Shown here piece by piece: positions 55,134 to 64,000 of a DNA stretch of 64,000 bases. The translations under genes and the position numbers were made by a program. The notes beneath the pieces are model-generated. The model had not been told where the DNA came from. It saw nothing but the letters and a program-made list of their open reading frames with translations, and did not search any database. Source of the stretch: Venturia oleaginea (lineage: Eukaryota > Ascomycota > Dothideomycetes > Venturiales > Venturiaceae); NCBI GenBank assembly GCA_013176395.1, contig JABMLP010000006.1, forward strand, positions 1,488,001-1,552,000. Direction: 5' to 3'. Every line of letters starts with the position of its first letter. Position 1 is the first letter of the stretch.

Positions 55134-58100
55134 AGATCGATGTGAGCGTAGTCTCTGAGGGCGTAGTATAGGTCCGTCGTTTTCAAGAACGTTGCCGTAG
55201 GCACTTTCAAAAGCGTCCAGAGCTGTAGTTTGTTGGAGTTCGCTAAGGGGTTCCCACGTAGGATCAACGTAGCCTACCCACTTAACTAAGACTTCTCGCG
55301 TTTGTTGTCGACCTCGCCGGCGCCATCTTGCGGCTAGAATAGCCTCGATACCGTATTCCTCGTCTCCTTGTTCAGTTACTATAGGAGGCGGCTGTGTATT
55401 ATCTTGTATTTGTGAAGGTAGGGGATCTGTGCCAGCTCTCCTAAGTAAAGACGTATGAAATCGGTTGTGGATTCCTCTGGGCGTATCAAGCTCGTAAGAC
55501 ATTGAGTTGATAACTCGTGTAACTGTATACTTCCCATGAATCCAGTCTAGTTTCTTACAAGGACGTAGGGTTTTTACGTTCTTTAGGTTGAGCCAGACTT
55601 TGTCTCCCACTTTAAAAGAGTCAGCCGGAGCACGATCTCTATTAGAGTAGTATTCTTGCTGTTGCTGAGCTGATACCATTGACGTTTCTGCCCATTCTTG
55701 TGCGTCCTTCAATTTTGCTACAAGATCTTGTGCTTTTTCTTTTGGATTCTTAGGGGTTTTCTGGGGAGCTTCAACAGTTCCTATATGCTCAATGTTATAA
55801 CCGTGGGTTAAGAAGAAAGGCGATAGGCCCGTAGCTTGGTTTGGTCTATTATCGAGGCATATTTGAGCAATAGGCAGGAGCTCGACCCAGTCGTTCTGAC
55901 TAAATGTACAGAACTTACGTAGATAGGCTTCAACTTCTTGATTTCTTCTTTCCGTAGATCCATCAGTCTCAGGGTGATACGCTGTAGAGAGTCTTCTCTC
56001 TATCTTAAGAAGGTGACAAACTTCTTTCCAGAAAGCATTAACAAATTGCGTGTCCCTATCTGAGACTAGAGATCTAGGAAGCCAGTGTAATCTTACGTAG
56101 TTCTGCATAAATAGTTTTGCAAATCCTTCAGCTCCAAACTGTTCTTTAGGCACTGGGAACAGGATAGTTCCTTTACCCAAGCGGTCAGTAATAACGCAGA
56201 GTCTTGTGCATCTTTGGCTCTCTGGTAATTCGACTATGAAGTCTACTGAAATATCTTCCCAGATACGGCTAGGGACAGGAAGAGGTTTAAGTAAACCTTT
56301 CTTTTTGTCTCGCCAGACTGAAGTTCTTCCGCAGACGTCACAATTGCGTATAAACTGACGTATATCTTGAGCAAATCCCGGCCAGTAGAACTGTCTGGAG
56401 AGAATAGCAATAGTAGCTTCTCGTCCAGGATGCCCTGATAGGACTGAATCGTGTATTTCTTGAATTACTCCTGTTAAGAGAGGCTCGTAGGAGGGCAACC
56501 AGATTCGGTCTCTATAGTAGAGCTGGTTATTTTCGACTTTACAATCTCCTATAGAAGTAGGAACCTTTAGCTTAGATGGGAACTGCCTATCTTGCTTTAG
56601 AACGCTTTGGAAAATACGTCTGTAGTCTAGATCTCCTTCGAGTGCAGTTTCCCATCTATCCCTTAGATCACCTGAGAGAAAGGGATTTTGTATAAAGGGG
56701 ATAGGTTCTTTGTCTACTTCTTGAGCATTTTCTTGGGCAGCTTCTTCTCTTGCAGGAGTCTTATCCTCTAGAACGTTAATCCAAAGCTTTGGAGGTAATA
56801 ACGTTCTAGTTCTTTCAACGATTCTTGGGTCTTGAATATCCTTTGGGAGATCTTGATCCCTTCGAGTTAAGGCGTCTGGAACTACAGATTCAGAGCCTGG
56901 GCGATAGCCTAGTTTGAAGTTAAACTTAGCTAGTATCTGCGCCCATCTCATTTGCCTTTCATTTAGTTCCCTTTTTACCATAAACTTCTCAAGGTTCTTG
57001 TGATCTGTGAGGATAATGAATGGCTTACTTAGGCTTAGTAGCTCGCTAGTCCAATGGACTAGAGCTTTGACTATAGCCATAAGTTCTTTGTCGTGGATAT
57101 CATAATTGCATTCGGCTGGCAAGTGCTTAGTAGAGAAGAAAGCACATGGTTTCCAGTTACCTAGCTCATCTTTTTGACTAAGTACTGCTCCGGAAGCCCA
57201 GCCTGAAGCATCAGGTTCTACTCGCGTAGGCTTATCTTCATCAAGTGCAGACAGGACAGGTTCTTTGCAAAACTCTGCCTTAAGTTTTTGAAAAGATTCT
57301 TCTTGCTCCTTTCCCCATAAAAATGGAGTATTCTTCTTTGTAAGGCGAACCAGAGGCTCCCTTATTGTTGAGTTATCTTTTACAAAGTCACGGTAGAAGT
57401 TTGTAAAGCCTAGGAAGCCACGTACTCCTCGTAGAGTAGTAGGACGTTCCCATTCTTTAATTGCTTTGATCTTCTCCGGATCCATGTGTAGGCCCGTTTC
57501 AGTATCTATAACGAAGCCTAGATACTTGACTCGTTTGGTATTAAACTCGCACTTCCGAATATCAAGGTACAACCCAGCGTTAAGGCAGCTTTGAAGTATC
57601 TTTTCAGTCTTTTCTTCATGGTCTTTAAGGTTCTTTGAAGAGTATATTACTATATCGTCTAGATAAGCTGAGCAGAACTCGTCTAGGTATCGTCGAAGGA
57701 TATAGTTTATATACCGTTGAAAAGACGCAGGTGCACCGGTTAAGCCAAAGGGAGTAACTAGCCATTCAAATAGACCATATCTAGTTCGAAAGGCAGTTTT
57801 GAACTCATCTCCCGTTGCGATTCGAATCTTGTGGAAGGCAGCATTTACATCAAGCTTACTAAGATACTTAGCACGAGCTAAGGTTAGTAAAGTCTCTTTT
57901 ACTAACGGTAGCGGGTACCTATCCTTTCGAGTAATTGCGTTTAAGGCTCGGTAGTCTACGCAAAAGCGTAAGCCCCCTCCTGGTTTCTTCACAAAGAGAA
58001 CTGGAGACGCAGCAACTGATTTACTCTCTCGGATAAAGCCTTTATCTAGTAGCTCTGTAAGAGTCCTTCGCAAAACAAGGAGTTGTTCTCGACCCATACC

Positions 58101-58986
58101 ATATAGAGGTCCCCAAGGAAGTGGTTTTCCTTCTTCTATAGGTATTTCGTGATCAATCCCAGGGCGATGCGGTGGTAGTCTCTCGGCCCTTTTAGGATCA
58201 AAGACAGCAGCGTACTTATGAAACCTCTTAGGTAGCAATTCCAGTATTTGCTCTGTTGTCAAAGGGACTTTCGGCTTCAAGGCAATATCAATATCTCGAA
58301 GAGTAACAGCAAATACTCTAGACGCGTCTTTGATTTTCTCAAGTGTAGAAGTGACAAGGCGGTGGAATCTTACGGGCGCTACTTGTTGTATATCAAGTTT
58401 GTCTTCAAATTTAGCATCGCGAATGCTAATCCCGTTTGCAAAGGTAAGAGTACCTTTAGATTCATTGATAACGGCTTTGGTGTCCTTGAGAAAAGGCCTG
58501 CCTAGTAGAAGATCCTCAAATTGTCCCGGGACTATATAAGCAAAAGCGTTGCATATAAGTCCCCCTAAATCTAGGTTCAACTTCGCAATTTTTGTCACTT
58601 GGGTCTGTCCTTCTTCCTTAAGAACTCCACCTATAGTACGCGGACTAATAGGGAGTACTTCAAGGTCCATCTGCGAAGCTTTCTCCTCGTTTATCGATGC
58701 GTAGCAGCTAGATCCATTATCAAGGAGAGTTTTAAGAGAGTATATATCGTTCACTATAGTATTTGTGTAGAAAAGGCGGGAGAGCATCTTGGGTCTGAAC
58801 TGCTCCCATTCTTTTTCTATCCGAGAACGGTGTGAATCAGTGTCTTTGTTCGAATTCAAAATACTATTTACTCTCTCAATTGACTCCTTTGACAATTTTG
58901 CTCTATCTACTCTACGCCTCCATCCACGACTTTGGATAGAGGCTACTCTTTTTCCGAGTAGTCCTCTTCTTCAACTTCTTCATTCT
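55110..58986 (-). CDS. G2 pol polyprotein
   Basis: Long uninterrupted frame reached from gag by a -1 shift. It opens in the -1 frame near 58986; the first codon read after the slip would be at 58955. Domains in order: protease-like (LLDNGSSCYASIN), RT (FVKKPGGGLRFCVDYRAL, FGLTGAPASFQRYIN, CSAYLDDIVIYSS), RNase H (AFFSTKHLPAECNYDIHDKE, LTDHKNLEKF), integrase zinc finger (HDSVLSGHPG, CDVCGRTSVW) and core (DFIVELPES, SDRDTQFVNAFWKEV, TAYHPETDGSTERRNQEVE). A GPY/F-like module (HGKYTVTRVI, GIHNRFHTSLLRR) and a chromodomain (REVLVKWVGYVDPTWEPL) follow. The RT catalytic motif is YLDD, and the protease triad is DNG where DSG/DTG is usual. It ends beside the PPT. Probably functional. Confidence 0.93.
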
Positions 58987-59965
58987 CCTCAGTGGTTCCT
59001 TTGGCCCTTTTTGAACCAAGTTGCGTGACTCTTTCTACCTCTGTATCCAACCAGCAGTCTTTCATTCTATGGCCGGCCTTCCCACAGCGTAAGCAGAGGT
59101 TATTTGCCTTCCTATATTCATAGGCTTTAGACGAAATTTTTAACTTGTTTACGCGTGTAGGCTCCCAGTCCATAGCGTTCAGATCTTTAAAAGACTTCTC
59201 TTTATCTCTGAATCGTAACTTATCTTCTGAGGAAGAGAGCATCTTTGCTGTAGTGATTTGCATACTTGTATTCAAAAGATCGGACACAAACTGCTGGTAG
59301 GAGGTACTCTGAGATTGGCCTATTCTCTGGTTTCGCAGCTCTTGATTTATTGCTTTGTGTAGAAATGCAATTTTAACAGCGTCAGGCCAAGTCATTCCTC
59401 CAGCATTAGCAAGAGTGGTTTCAAAACGGGGAAGAAAAGAGAAGAAGGGTTCTTTCTCTTTTTGTTTGATTGTGGACAGGCTTACAGTAGCTCTTTGTTG
59501 TTGTACTGGATCGCCATAGAAGTTGTCCATATACTGTAACAATTTCTGTCCCGTTTTATCTTCCTCTGGAGCTGTCTTTACGTAGGCCAGAGTAGCCTGA
59601 GCTGCGGAGCCTCGTAGAGAGGAGAAGATGTAGGCAAATTGGTTCCTACTATCCCCTATAGACTCTGCGTCTATCTCCAACTTCATGCTTGCTTGTTGAA
59701 ACCACTGAGCCCATTCAGAACGCTTGCCATCAAATTCTTGGAGCTTAGGAAGTACAGCTTTCTTCCTATGTATTCTGTCTTTTTGTGAATTCTTAGTCTC
59801 TTGTCCTTCTACTACGTTCTCAGAGCGAGTAGTGTTAGGTAAGATTGTAAGAATACGCGTAATAGCATCGTTCTGAATGGCTAGTTGATGTTGTAATGCT
59901 GCCATAGCTTCTTGTAGGGCTTGGGGTTCTTGAGGAACTCTTTGTTCCTGATCTTCTCCTTCCAT
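58943..59965 (-). CDS. G2 gag
   Basis: 340 residues from ATG at 59965. Capsid-like region FDGKRSEWAQWFQQASMKLE to FLHKAINQELRNQRIG. Zinc knuckle CLRCGKAGHRMKDC. Acidic end. It terminates TCG GAA AAA GAG TAG; the heptamer GGAAAAA at 58955-58949 lies where pol must be entered in the -1 frame. A near-identical but broken copy lies on the plus strand at 63344-64000. Confidence 0.92.
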   Translation of the reverse strand: MEGEDQEQRVPQEPQALQEAMAALQHQLAIQNDAITRILTILPNTTRSENVVEGQETKNSQKDRIHRKKAVLPKLQEFDGKRSEWAQWFQQASMKLEIDAESIGDSRNQFAYIFSSLRGSAAQATLAYVKTAPEEDKTGQKLLQYMDNFYGDPVQQQRATVSLSTIKQKEKEPFFSFLPRFETTLANAGGMTWPDAVKIAFLHKAINQELRNQRIGQSQSTSYQQFVSDLLNTSMQITTAKMLSSSEDKLRFRDKEKSFKDLNAMDWEPTRVNKLKISSKAYEYRKANNLCLRCGKAGHRMKDCWLDTEVERVTQLGSKRAKGTTEENEEVEEEDYSEKE

Positions 59966-60616
59966 ATTTTCACCTATGAGAGATAATAGAGAGCACTACT
60001 ATACACACTCCTAGGCTCTACTCTAGAGATTTGCTAGGCAGTATAGAGTCAATGCCTATTAGTATAGGAAGGTGACTATAGAATCCCAGAAGGATTTTTA
60101 CACTATAGTCCGCTCTGCAATCCTTATTACTAAGGACAGAGCTCCCAGGGACTGTGAAGGCCAAGTGTATTAAATCTCTCTTCCTAGCTCTTTCTTTCCT
60201 CAGCTTATTACAGCTTCAACTCCTAAGACTACGCTGTCTTAGGATGACCTGCCCTTGCTTCTTGGAGATTCTAGCACGTTCTAGAAAATCTCAGTTTGAA
60301 TTCTCTTGAATTCCCTTTTTGGATTGGCCCTTTCGGTTGGCCCTTGCTTCTTGGAGATTCTAGCACCTTCTAGAAAATCTCAGCTTGAATTCTCTTGAAT
60401 TCCCTTTTTGTTTGGCCCTTGAGGTTGGCCCTTGAAGTTGGCCTTTGAGGTTGGCCCTTGCTTCTTGAGTTAGGACAAGTGTCCTCTTCTTGAAATTCCT
60501 TTCTGTTTGGCCCTTGAGGTTGGCCCTCGCTTCTTGGATTAGGACAAGTGTCCTCTTCTTGAAATTCCTTTTTGGAGCTTGCTCTCTGTGAGCCTTTCTT
60601 CCTTTGTAAGATTGAG
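59966..60616 (-). other. G2 leader with minisatellite
   Basis: Untranslated leader between PBS and gag. The part from about 60315 to 60590 is built of 13-bp units (TTGGCCCTTGAGG type) and longer duplicated phrases containing GGACAAGTGTCC. A closely similar leader is present in G3 (61858-62250). Confidence 0.75.
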
Positions 60617-60627
60617 GTACTTAGATA
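60617..60627 (-). other. G2 primer-binding site, self-complementary to the LTR
   Basis: The minus strand reads TATCTAAGTAC one base inside the 5' LTR. Its exact complement GTACTTAGATA is in the LTR on the same strand (60690-60700). Same arrangement as G1 and G3, implying self-priming. Confidence 0.75.
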
Positions 60628-60628
60628 A

Positions 60629-60939
60629 TGTAAGAGTTCAACCCTCAAAGGTGTTTCGCAAGTGAGAGAAGACTGCTTGTATTTCAAAGTATCTAAGTAC
60701 AGAGAAGAAAGTGTAAGTACAGGAAGGATAGCTCGTATATATAATCCTCCTCTTACAATAGATCCTTCTAGAAAGTATCTTTAAATGGAAACGTGACAGC
60801 TTGCAAAATAGAACATGGCAGCTTGCGAAATAGAACATGACAGCTTGCAAAATAGAACATGACAGCTTGCAGAATAACAAGAGAACAATTGGAAATCCAG
60901 TCATGGATAAGCTAGAGAGAAGGATTCCATCCCTTAACA
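60629..60939 (-). repeat. G2 5' LTR
   Basis: 311 bp, identical to 54799-55109 as far as I can read. Followed by the GGTAA target repeat. Confidence 0.95.
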
Positions 60940-61858
60940 GGTAAATCGCATTCCTCATACTCGCAGCAATTCATAGGTGAGTGTCTGTGGTGGACGTGCT
61001 GTACATCTGTACTGATGTTTGGGATTTTCATGATCTTCCTGAGGGTCGTATTGTTGACTTCCTTTTCGTGAACCAGTGGAATTCCCAATCTGGTTCTCCT
61101 GGGTCTTCCTCGGACTTGTGCTCCCACAGTGGGCATTCTTTGACTTTGTACCAGTTCGATGGAATCATCCAGTGAAGATCGTGTTCCGGATTCTTTCTCA
61201 TGCTTGGGTATCTGCTGATAACTTTGACAGCAGCCATTGTATTCCCAACCCCGAATTGGTTTGTGCCATACTCTGCTTTTGGCAATACCAACTGAGTGCC
61301 ATAAAGACCGGGTGAGCTAGATGACGAACTCATCATAGCGAGATGTCCTTTGACATTGCCGTTACCTTGGTAACCTCCTCTATCCCGAGGGTAGTATCCG
61401 GAGCTCTGCTTCTCGGATAGGTGTACTTTGCAGTCGTCCTCATAACAAGCCGTCCAGCTCAGTATGTTGTGGATTGGCGGTACTGACGCATCGGATTGTA
61501 AAGCCTTGAGGTGTTCTGAGCCCATGGGTGAGTTTCCTAATCGTTGTCCCTGATTCGTGAAACGTCCAGTGTTGTTCTTTTTGGGCTTTCTGACCTGTAC
61601 CTTTCTTGGATCCACGTGGACCGCTCTGAATCTTGTCGAGCTCCATTGGCTGCGGTCCGTATGAATCAACTCAAATACCTATATTCGCACGACTGTTGTT
61701 TCCATGTCCTCGATAAGAACTAACTCCCTTCCTCTGAAGTTTTCTTTCGAATAGGCGGTTATCAATCTTGATTGACGTTCCAATCATCGAGTACAGGCTC
61801 TGAGGCTGAGTTTCCTTCCGACTGATTTCATCCTTGACAGTCTGCTCTGCAACCCTTA
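60940..61858 (-). pseudogene. G3 gag, right part
   Basis: Starts abruptly at about 61858 with KDEISRKETQPQSLYSMIG and IKIDNRLFERKLQRKG, which is the end of a Gypsy capsid. It continues through a stop (about 61675) to SWTACYEDDCKVHLSEKQSSGYYPR, and shifts frame near 61040-61130 before reaching CCEYEECDLP at the G2 insertion. The N-terminal capsid half is missing, replaced by a G2-like leader. Confidence 0.75.
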
Positions 61859-62245
61859 TTACTAAGGACGGAGCTCCTAGGGACTATGAAGGTCAAGGGT
61901 ATTGAATCTCTCTTCCTAACTCTTTCTTTCCTCAGCTTATTACAGCTTCAACTCCTAAGACTACGCTGTCTTAGGATGACCTCTGATTTCCTCTTTGTAA
62001 ATTTTGCGAGAATTTACTGTGGATTGGCCCTTACAGTTGGCCCTTGCTTCTTGGAGATTCTAGCACCTTCTAGAAGAAAATCTCAGCTTGAATTCTCTTG
62101 AATTTCCTTTGTGTTTGGCCCTTGAGGTTGGCTCTTGAGGTTGGTCTTTGAGGTTGGCCCTTGCTTCTTGGGTTAGGACAAGTGTTCTCTTCTTGAAATT
62201 CCTTTTTGTTTGGCCCTTGAGGTTGGCCCTTGCTTCTTGGGTTAG

Positions 62246-62750
62246 GTGTCCTCTTTAGGACCTTGACTCTACAGGCTCTTCCTATTACGGGACGGTAGCT
62301 GGAAAGACGCAGCATACTCGTAGCCAAAGATTGTTTAGATTCAGTTAAAGAGTGAAGGTATCTACAAACAGAGAACCTCAATGAGGTTCTTTCTCTATAC
62401 TAGGCTCAATCAGGCTTAGGCTCTTAGCCTATACCAACCATGGGCCATGCCCATAACACTTCCTGAGAGTACTGAAATGGCTGGGGTGTCCTCTTTAGGA
62501 CCTTGACTCTGCAGGCTCGTCCTGAGAGTACTGAAAATGGCTTGGGTGTCCTCTTTAGGACCTTGACTCTACAGGCTCTTCCTGAGAGTACTGAAATGGC
62601 TGGGGTGTCCTCTTTAGGACCTTGACTCTGCAGGCTCGTCCTGAGAGTACTGAAAATGGCTTGGGTGTCCTCTTTAGGACCTTGACTCTACAGGCTCTTC
62701 CTGAGAGTACTGAAATGGCTTGGGTGTCCTCTTTAGGACCTTGACTCACC
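62246..62750. repeat. 60-bp minisatellite, six units, interrupted by a solo LTR
   Basis: The phrase GTGTCCTCTTTAGGACC recurs near 62246, 62486, 62546, 62605, 62665 and 62724. Units alternate between two types (ending GCAGGCTCGT or ACAGGCTCTT), so a 120-bp dimer was duplicated. Each unit holds a small hairpin GTCCT-CTTT-AGGAC. Confidence 0.85.
62283..62458 (-). repeat. G1 solo LTR
   Basis: 176 bp matching the G1 LTRs (one difference from each), flanked by the 5-bp duplication CTTCC (62278-62282 and 62459-62463). Formed by insertion of a full element and loss of its body by LTR recombination. Confidence 0.95.
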
Positions 62751-62924
62751 AACAGGATTGACCTGGGAGTACTTTCAACTTGTGGGTGTCACTTTGGACG
62801 TTGTTGATATCCCTTCGCAAAGGACAAGTTTCAACAACTCTCAATCTTCGACGTTCGTGATTACTACACAATGAGAAGATGTAGCATCCGTCCTAGGTTA
62901 TGAGGTACCTAGCAAACTCTTTCT

Positions 62925-63065
62925 CAATGCCTCGCTCAATGGAGGGCTTTCTCAGTGCCTCGCTCGATGGAGGGCTTTCTCGGTACCTCACTCGATGGAG
63001 GGCTTTCTCGGTACCTCACTCGATGGAGGGCTTTCTCGGTACCTCGCTCAATGGAAGGCTTTCTC
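62925..63065. repeat. 28-bp minisatellite, five units
   Basis: Five near-identical units with the core GATGGAGGGCTTTCTC, part of the G3 leader. Confidence 0.85.
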
Positions 63066-63124
63066 TTTGCTCTGACGATTGCTGCAGAGACTCTCTCTTA
63101 CTGTCAGCAAGAGGTATTGGTGCG

Positions 63125-63135
63125 GTACTTAGATA
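63125..63135 (-). other. G3 primer-binding site, self-complementary to the LTR
   Basis: The minus strand reads TATCTAAGTAC one base inside the right LTR; its complement is at 63198-63208 in that LTR. Same sequence as in G2. Confidence 0.75.
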
Positions 63136-63136
63136 A

Positions 63137-63343
63137 TGTAAGAGTTCAACCCTCAAAGGTGTTTCGCAAGTGAGAGAAGACTGCTTGTATTTCAAAGTAT
63201 CTAAGTACAAAGAAGAAAGTGTAGGTACAGGAAGAACAACTTGTATATATAATCTTCCAAGTAGGAAAAGGACATGCTGTCCTGAGAAGAGAATAGAAAG
63301 GAGTAGAAGCGCATGTGAAACGGTCCCTGAATAATCCCTGCTA
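63137..63343 (-). repeat. G3 5' LTR, truncated
   Basis: The first 207 of 281 bp of the G3 LTR, identical to 52016-52222 in my reading. It stops at CCCTGCTAG, where plus-strand G2-type gag begins. Confidence 0.9.
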
Positions 63344-64000
63344 GACTAAGAATTCACAAAAAGACAGAATACATAGGAAGAAAGCTGTACTTCCTAAGCT
63401 CCAAGAATTTGATGGCAAGCGTTCTGAATGGGCTCAGTGGTTTCAACAAGCAAGGATGAAGTTGGAGATAGACGCAGAGTCTATAGGGGATAGTAGGAAC
63501 CAATTTGCCTACATCTTCTCCTCTCTACGAGGCTCCGCAGCTCAGGCTACTCTGGCCTACGTAAAGACAGCTCCAGAGGAAGATAAAACGGGACAGAAAT
63601 TGTTACAGTATATGGACAACTTCTATGGCGATCCAGTACAACAACAAAGAGCTACTGTAAGCCTGTCCACAATCAAACAAAAAGAGAAAGAACCCTTCTT
63701 CTCTTTTCTTCCCCGTTTTGAAACCACTCTTGCTAATGCTGGAGGAATGACTTGGCCTGACGCTGTTAAAATTGCATTTCTACACAAAGCAATAAATCAA
63801 GAGCTGCGAAACCAGAGAATAGGCCAATCTCAGAGTACCTCCTACCAGCAGTTTGTGTCCGATCTTTTGAATACAAGTATGCAAATCACTACAGCAAAGA
63901 TGCTCTCTTCCTCAGAAGATAAGTTACGATTCAGAGATAAAGAGAAGTCTTTTAAAGATCTGAACGCTATGGACTAGGAGCCTACACGCGTAAACAAGTT
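63344..64000 (+). pseudogene. G2-type gag fragment in inverted orientation (runs off window)
   Basis: Begins mid-gag with TKNSQKDRIHRKKAVLPKLQ and is almost the same as G2 gag, but on the opposite strand. Visible differences: Ser to Arg before MKLEIDAES, and Trp to TAG at 63975-63977 (NAMD then stop). It lacks the first part of gag and any LTR of its own at the left. The rest lies beyond the window. Confidence 0.88.

Larger units (their letters stand above)
54799..60939 (-). mobile_element. Gypsy chromovirus G2, apparently intact
   Basis: 6,141 bp, minus strand. The 311-bp LTRs (54799-55109 and 60629-60939) are identical in my reading. A 5-bp target duplication GGTAA lies at 54794-54798 and 60940-60944. 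PPT, PBS, an uninterrupted gag and an uninterrupted pol with chromodomain are all present. Identical LTRs mean a very recent insertion. It lies inside the gag of G3. Confidence 0.96.
61859..63124 (-). other. G3 leader with three repeat families and a solo LTR
   Basis: 1.27 kb between PBS and gag. The left part (61859-62250) matches the G2 leader. It then carries a 60-bp minisatellite, a G1 solo LTR inserted in its first unit, and a 28-bp minisatellite. No coding content. Confidence 0.75.
52016..63343 (-). mobile_element. Defective Gypsy element G3, split by G2 and truncated on the right
   Basis: Minus-strand element bounded on the left by a complete 281-bp LTR (52016-52296) and on the right by 207 bp of the same LTR (63137-63343), cut where a foreign gag begins. 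Inside are PPT, a partial pol, a partial gag, a long repeat-bearing leader and a PBS. Its gag is interrupted by the 6.1-kb G2 element, and a G1 solo LTR lies in its leader. Three coding blocks are missing (capsid part of gag, RT N-terminal half, integrase core), so it was non-autonomous. Confidence 0.85.

Noticed and set aside
62246..63065. CRISPR-like array of repeats
   Set aside because: Head-to-tail minisatellite units without unique spacers, in a eukaryotic retroelement leader.

Overview
The window looks like the genome of a filamentous ascomycete (Pezizomycotina). The introns are short (mostly 48-90 nt) with GT..AG ends. The gene set is fungal: Gem1/Miro, CreC, an alpha-arrestin, an Slm1-like PH protein, GH27 alpha-galactosidase and tyrosinase. 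The repeats are Tad-type LINEs, Fot1/pogo transposons and chromodomain Gypsy elements. Class and species cannot be fixed from sequence alone.

Positions 1 to about 31.5 kb are mostly host genes. In order: gem1 (-), a divergent promoter, creC-like WD40 gene (+), a CreD/ART-type arrestin (+), a dead Fot1/pogo element, SLM1-like (+), an intron-containing tRNA-Asp(GTC), an F-box-like gene (-), a seven-exon MFS transporter (-), a divergent protein kinase (+), a histidine-phosphatase gene (-), a tyrosinase gene broken by one frameshift (+), a secreted alpha-galactosidase (-) and a small secreted cysteine-rich protein (-) that appears only after splicing. Exon structures were worked out by hand. For each spliced gene the exon sum is a multiple of three.

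From about 31.5 kb to the end the window is nearly all mobile DNA and relics. It holds a decayed full-length Tad-like LINE, a decayed molybdenum-cofactor sulfurase pseudogene, and a 5.6-kb Gypsy chromovirus (called G1; TSD GTTGT). These are followed by a LINE 3' fragment and an intact-looking Fot1/pogo element. Last is a nest: a 6.1-kb Gypsy chromovirus (G2; LTRs identical as read, TSD GGTAA) inserted in the gag of a defective element (G3). G3's LTR ends, primer site, leader and last pol codons resemble G2, but its protease/RT body belongs to another Gypsy lineage. A G1 solo LTR (TSD CTTCC) sits in a 60-bp minisatellite in the G3 leader. The right LTR of G3 breaks directly into an oppositely oriented G2-type gag that runs off the window.

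Themes. (1) Carbon repression: creC-like and CreD-type arrestin genes are neighbours, and the alpha-galactosidase promoter carries a tight cluster of CreA-type SYGGRG motifs. (2) Retroelement mechanics: all three Gypsy families carry an 11-nt LTR/PBS self-complementarity (Tf1/sushi-type self-priming) and a -1 gag-pol overlap with a slippery heptamer near the gag stop. (3) A sharp border between a gene-rich and a repeat-rich compartment, with the cysteine-rich secreted gene at the border.
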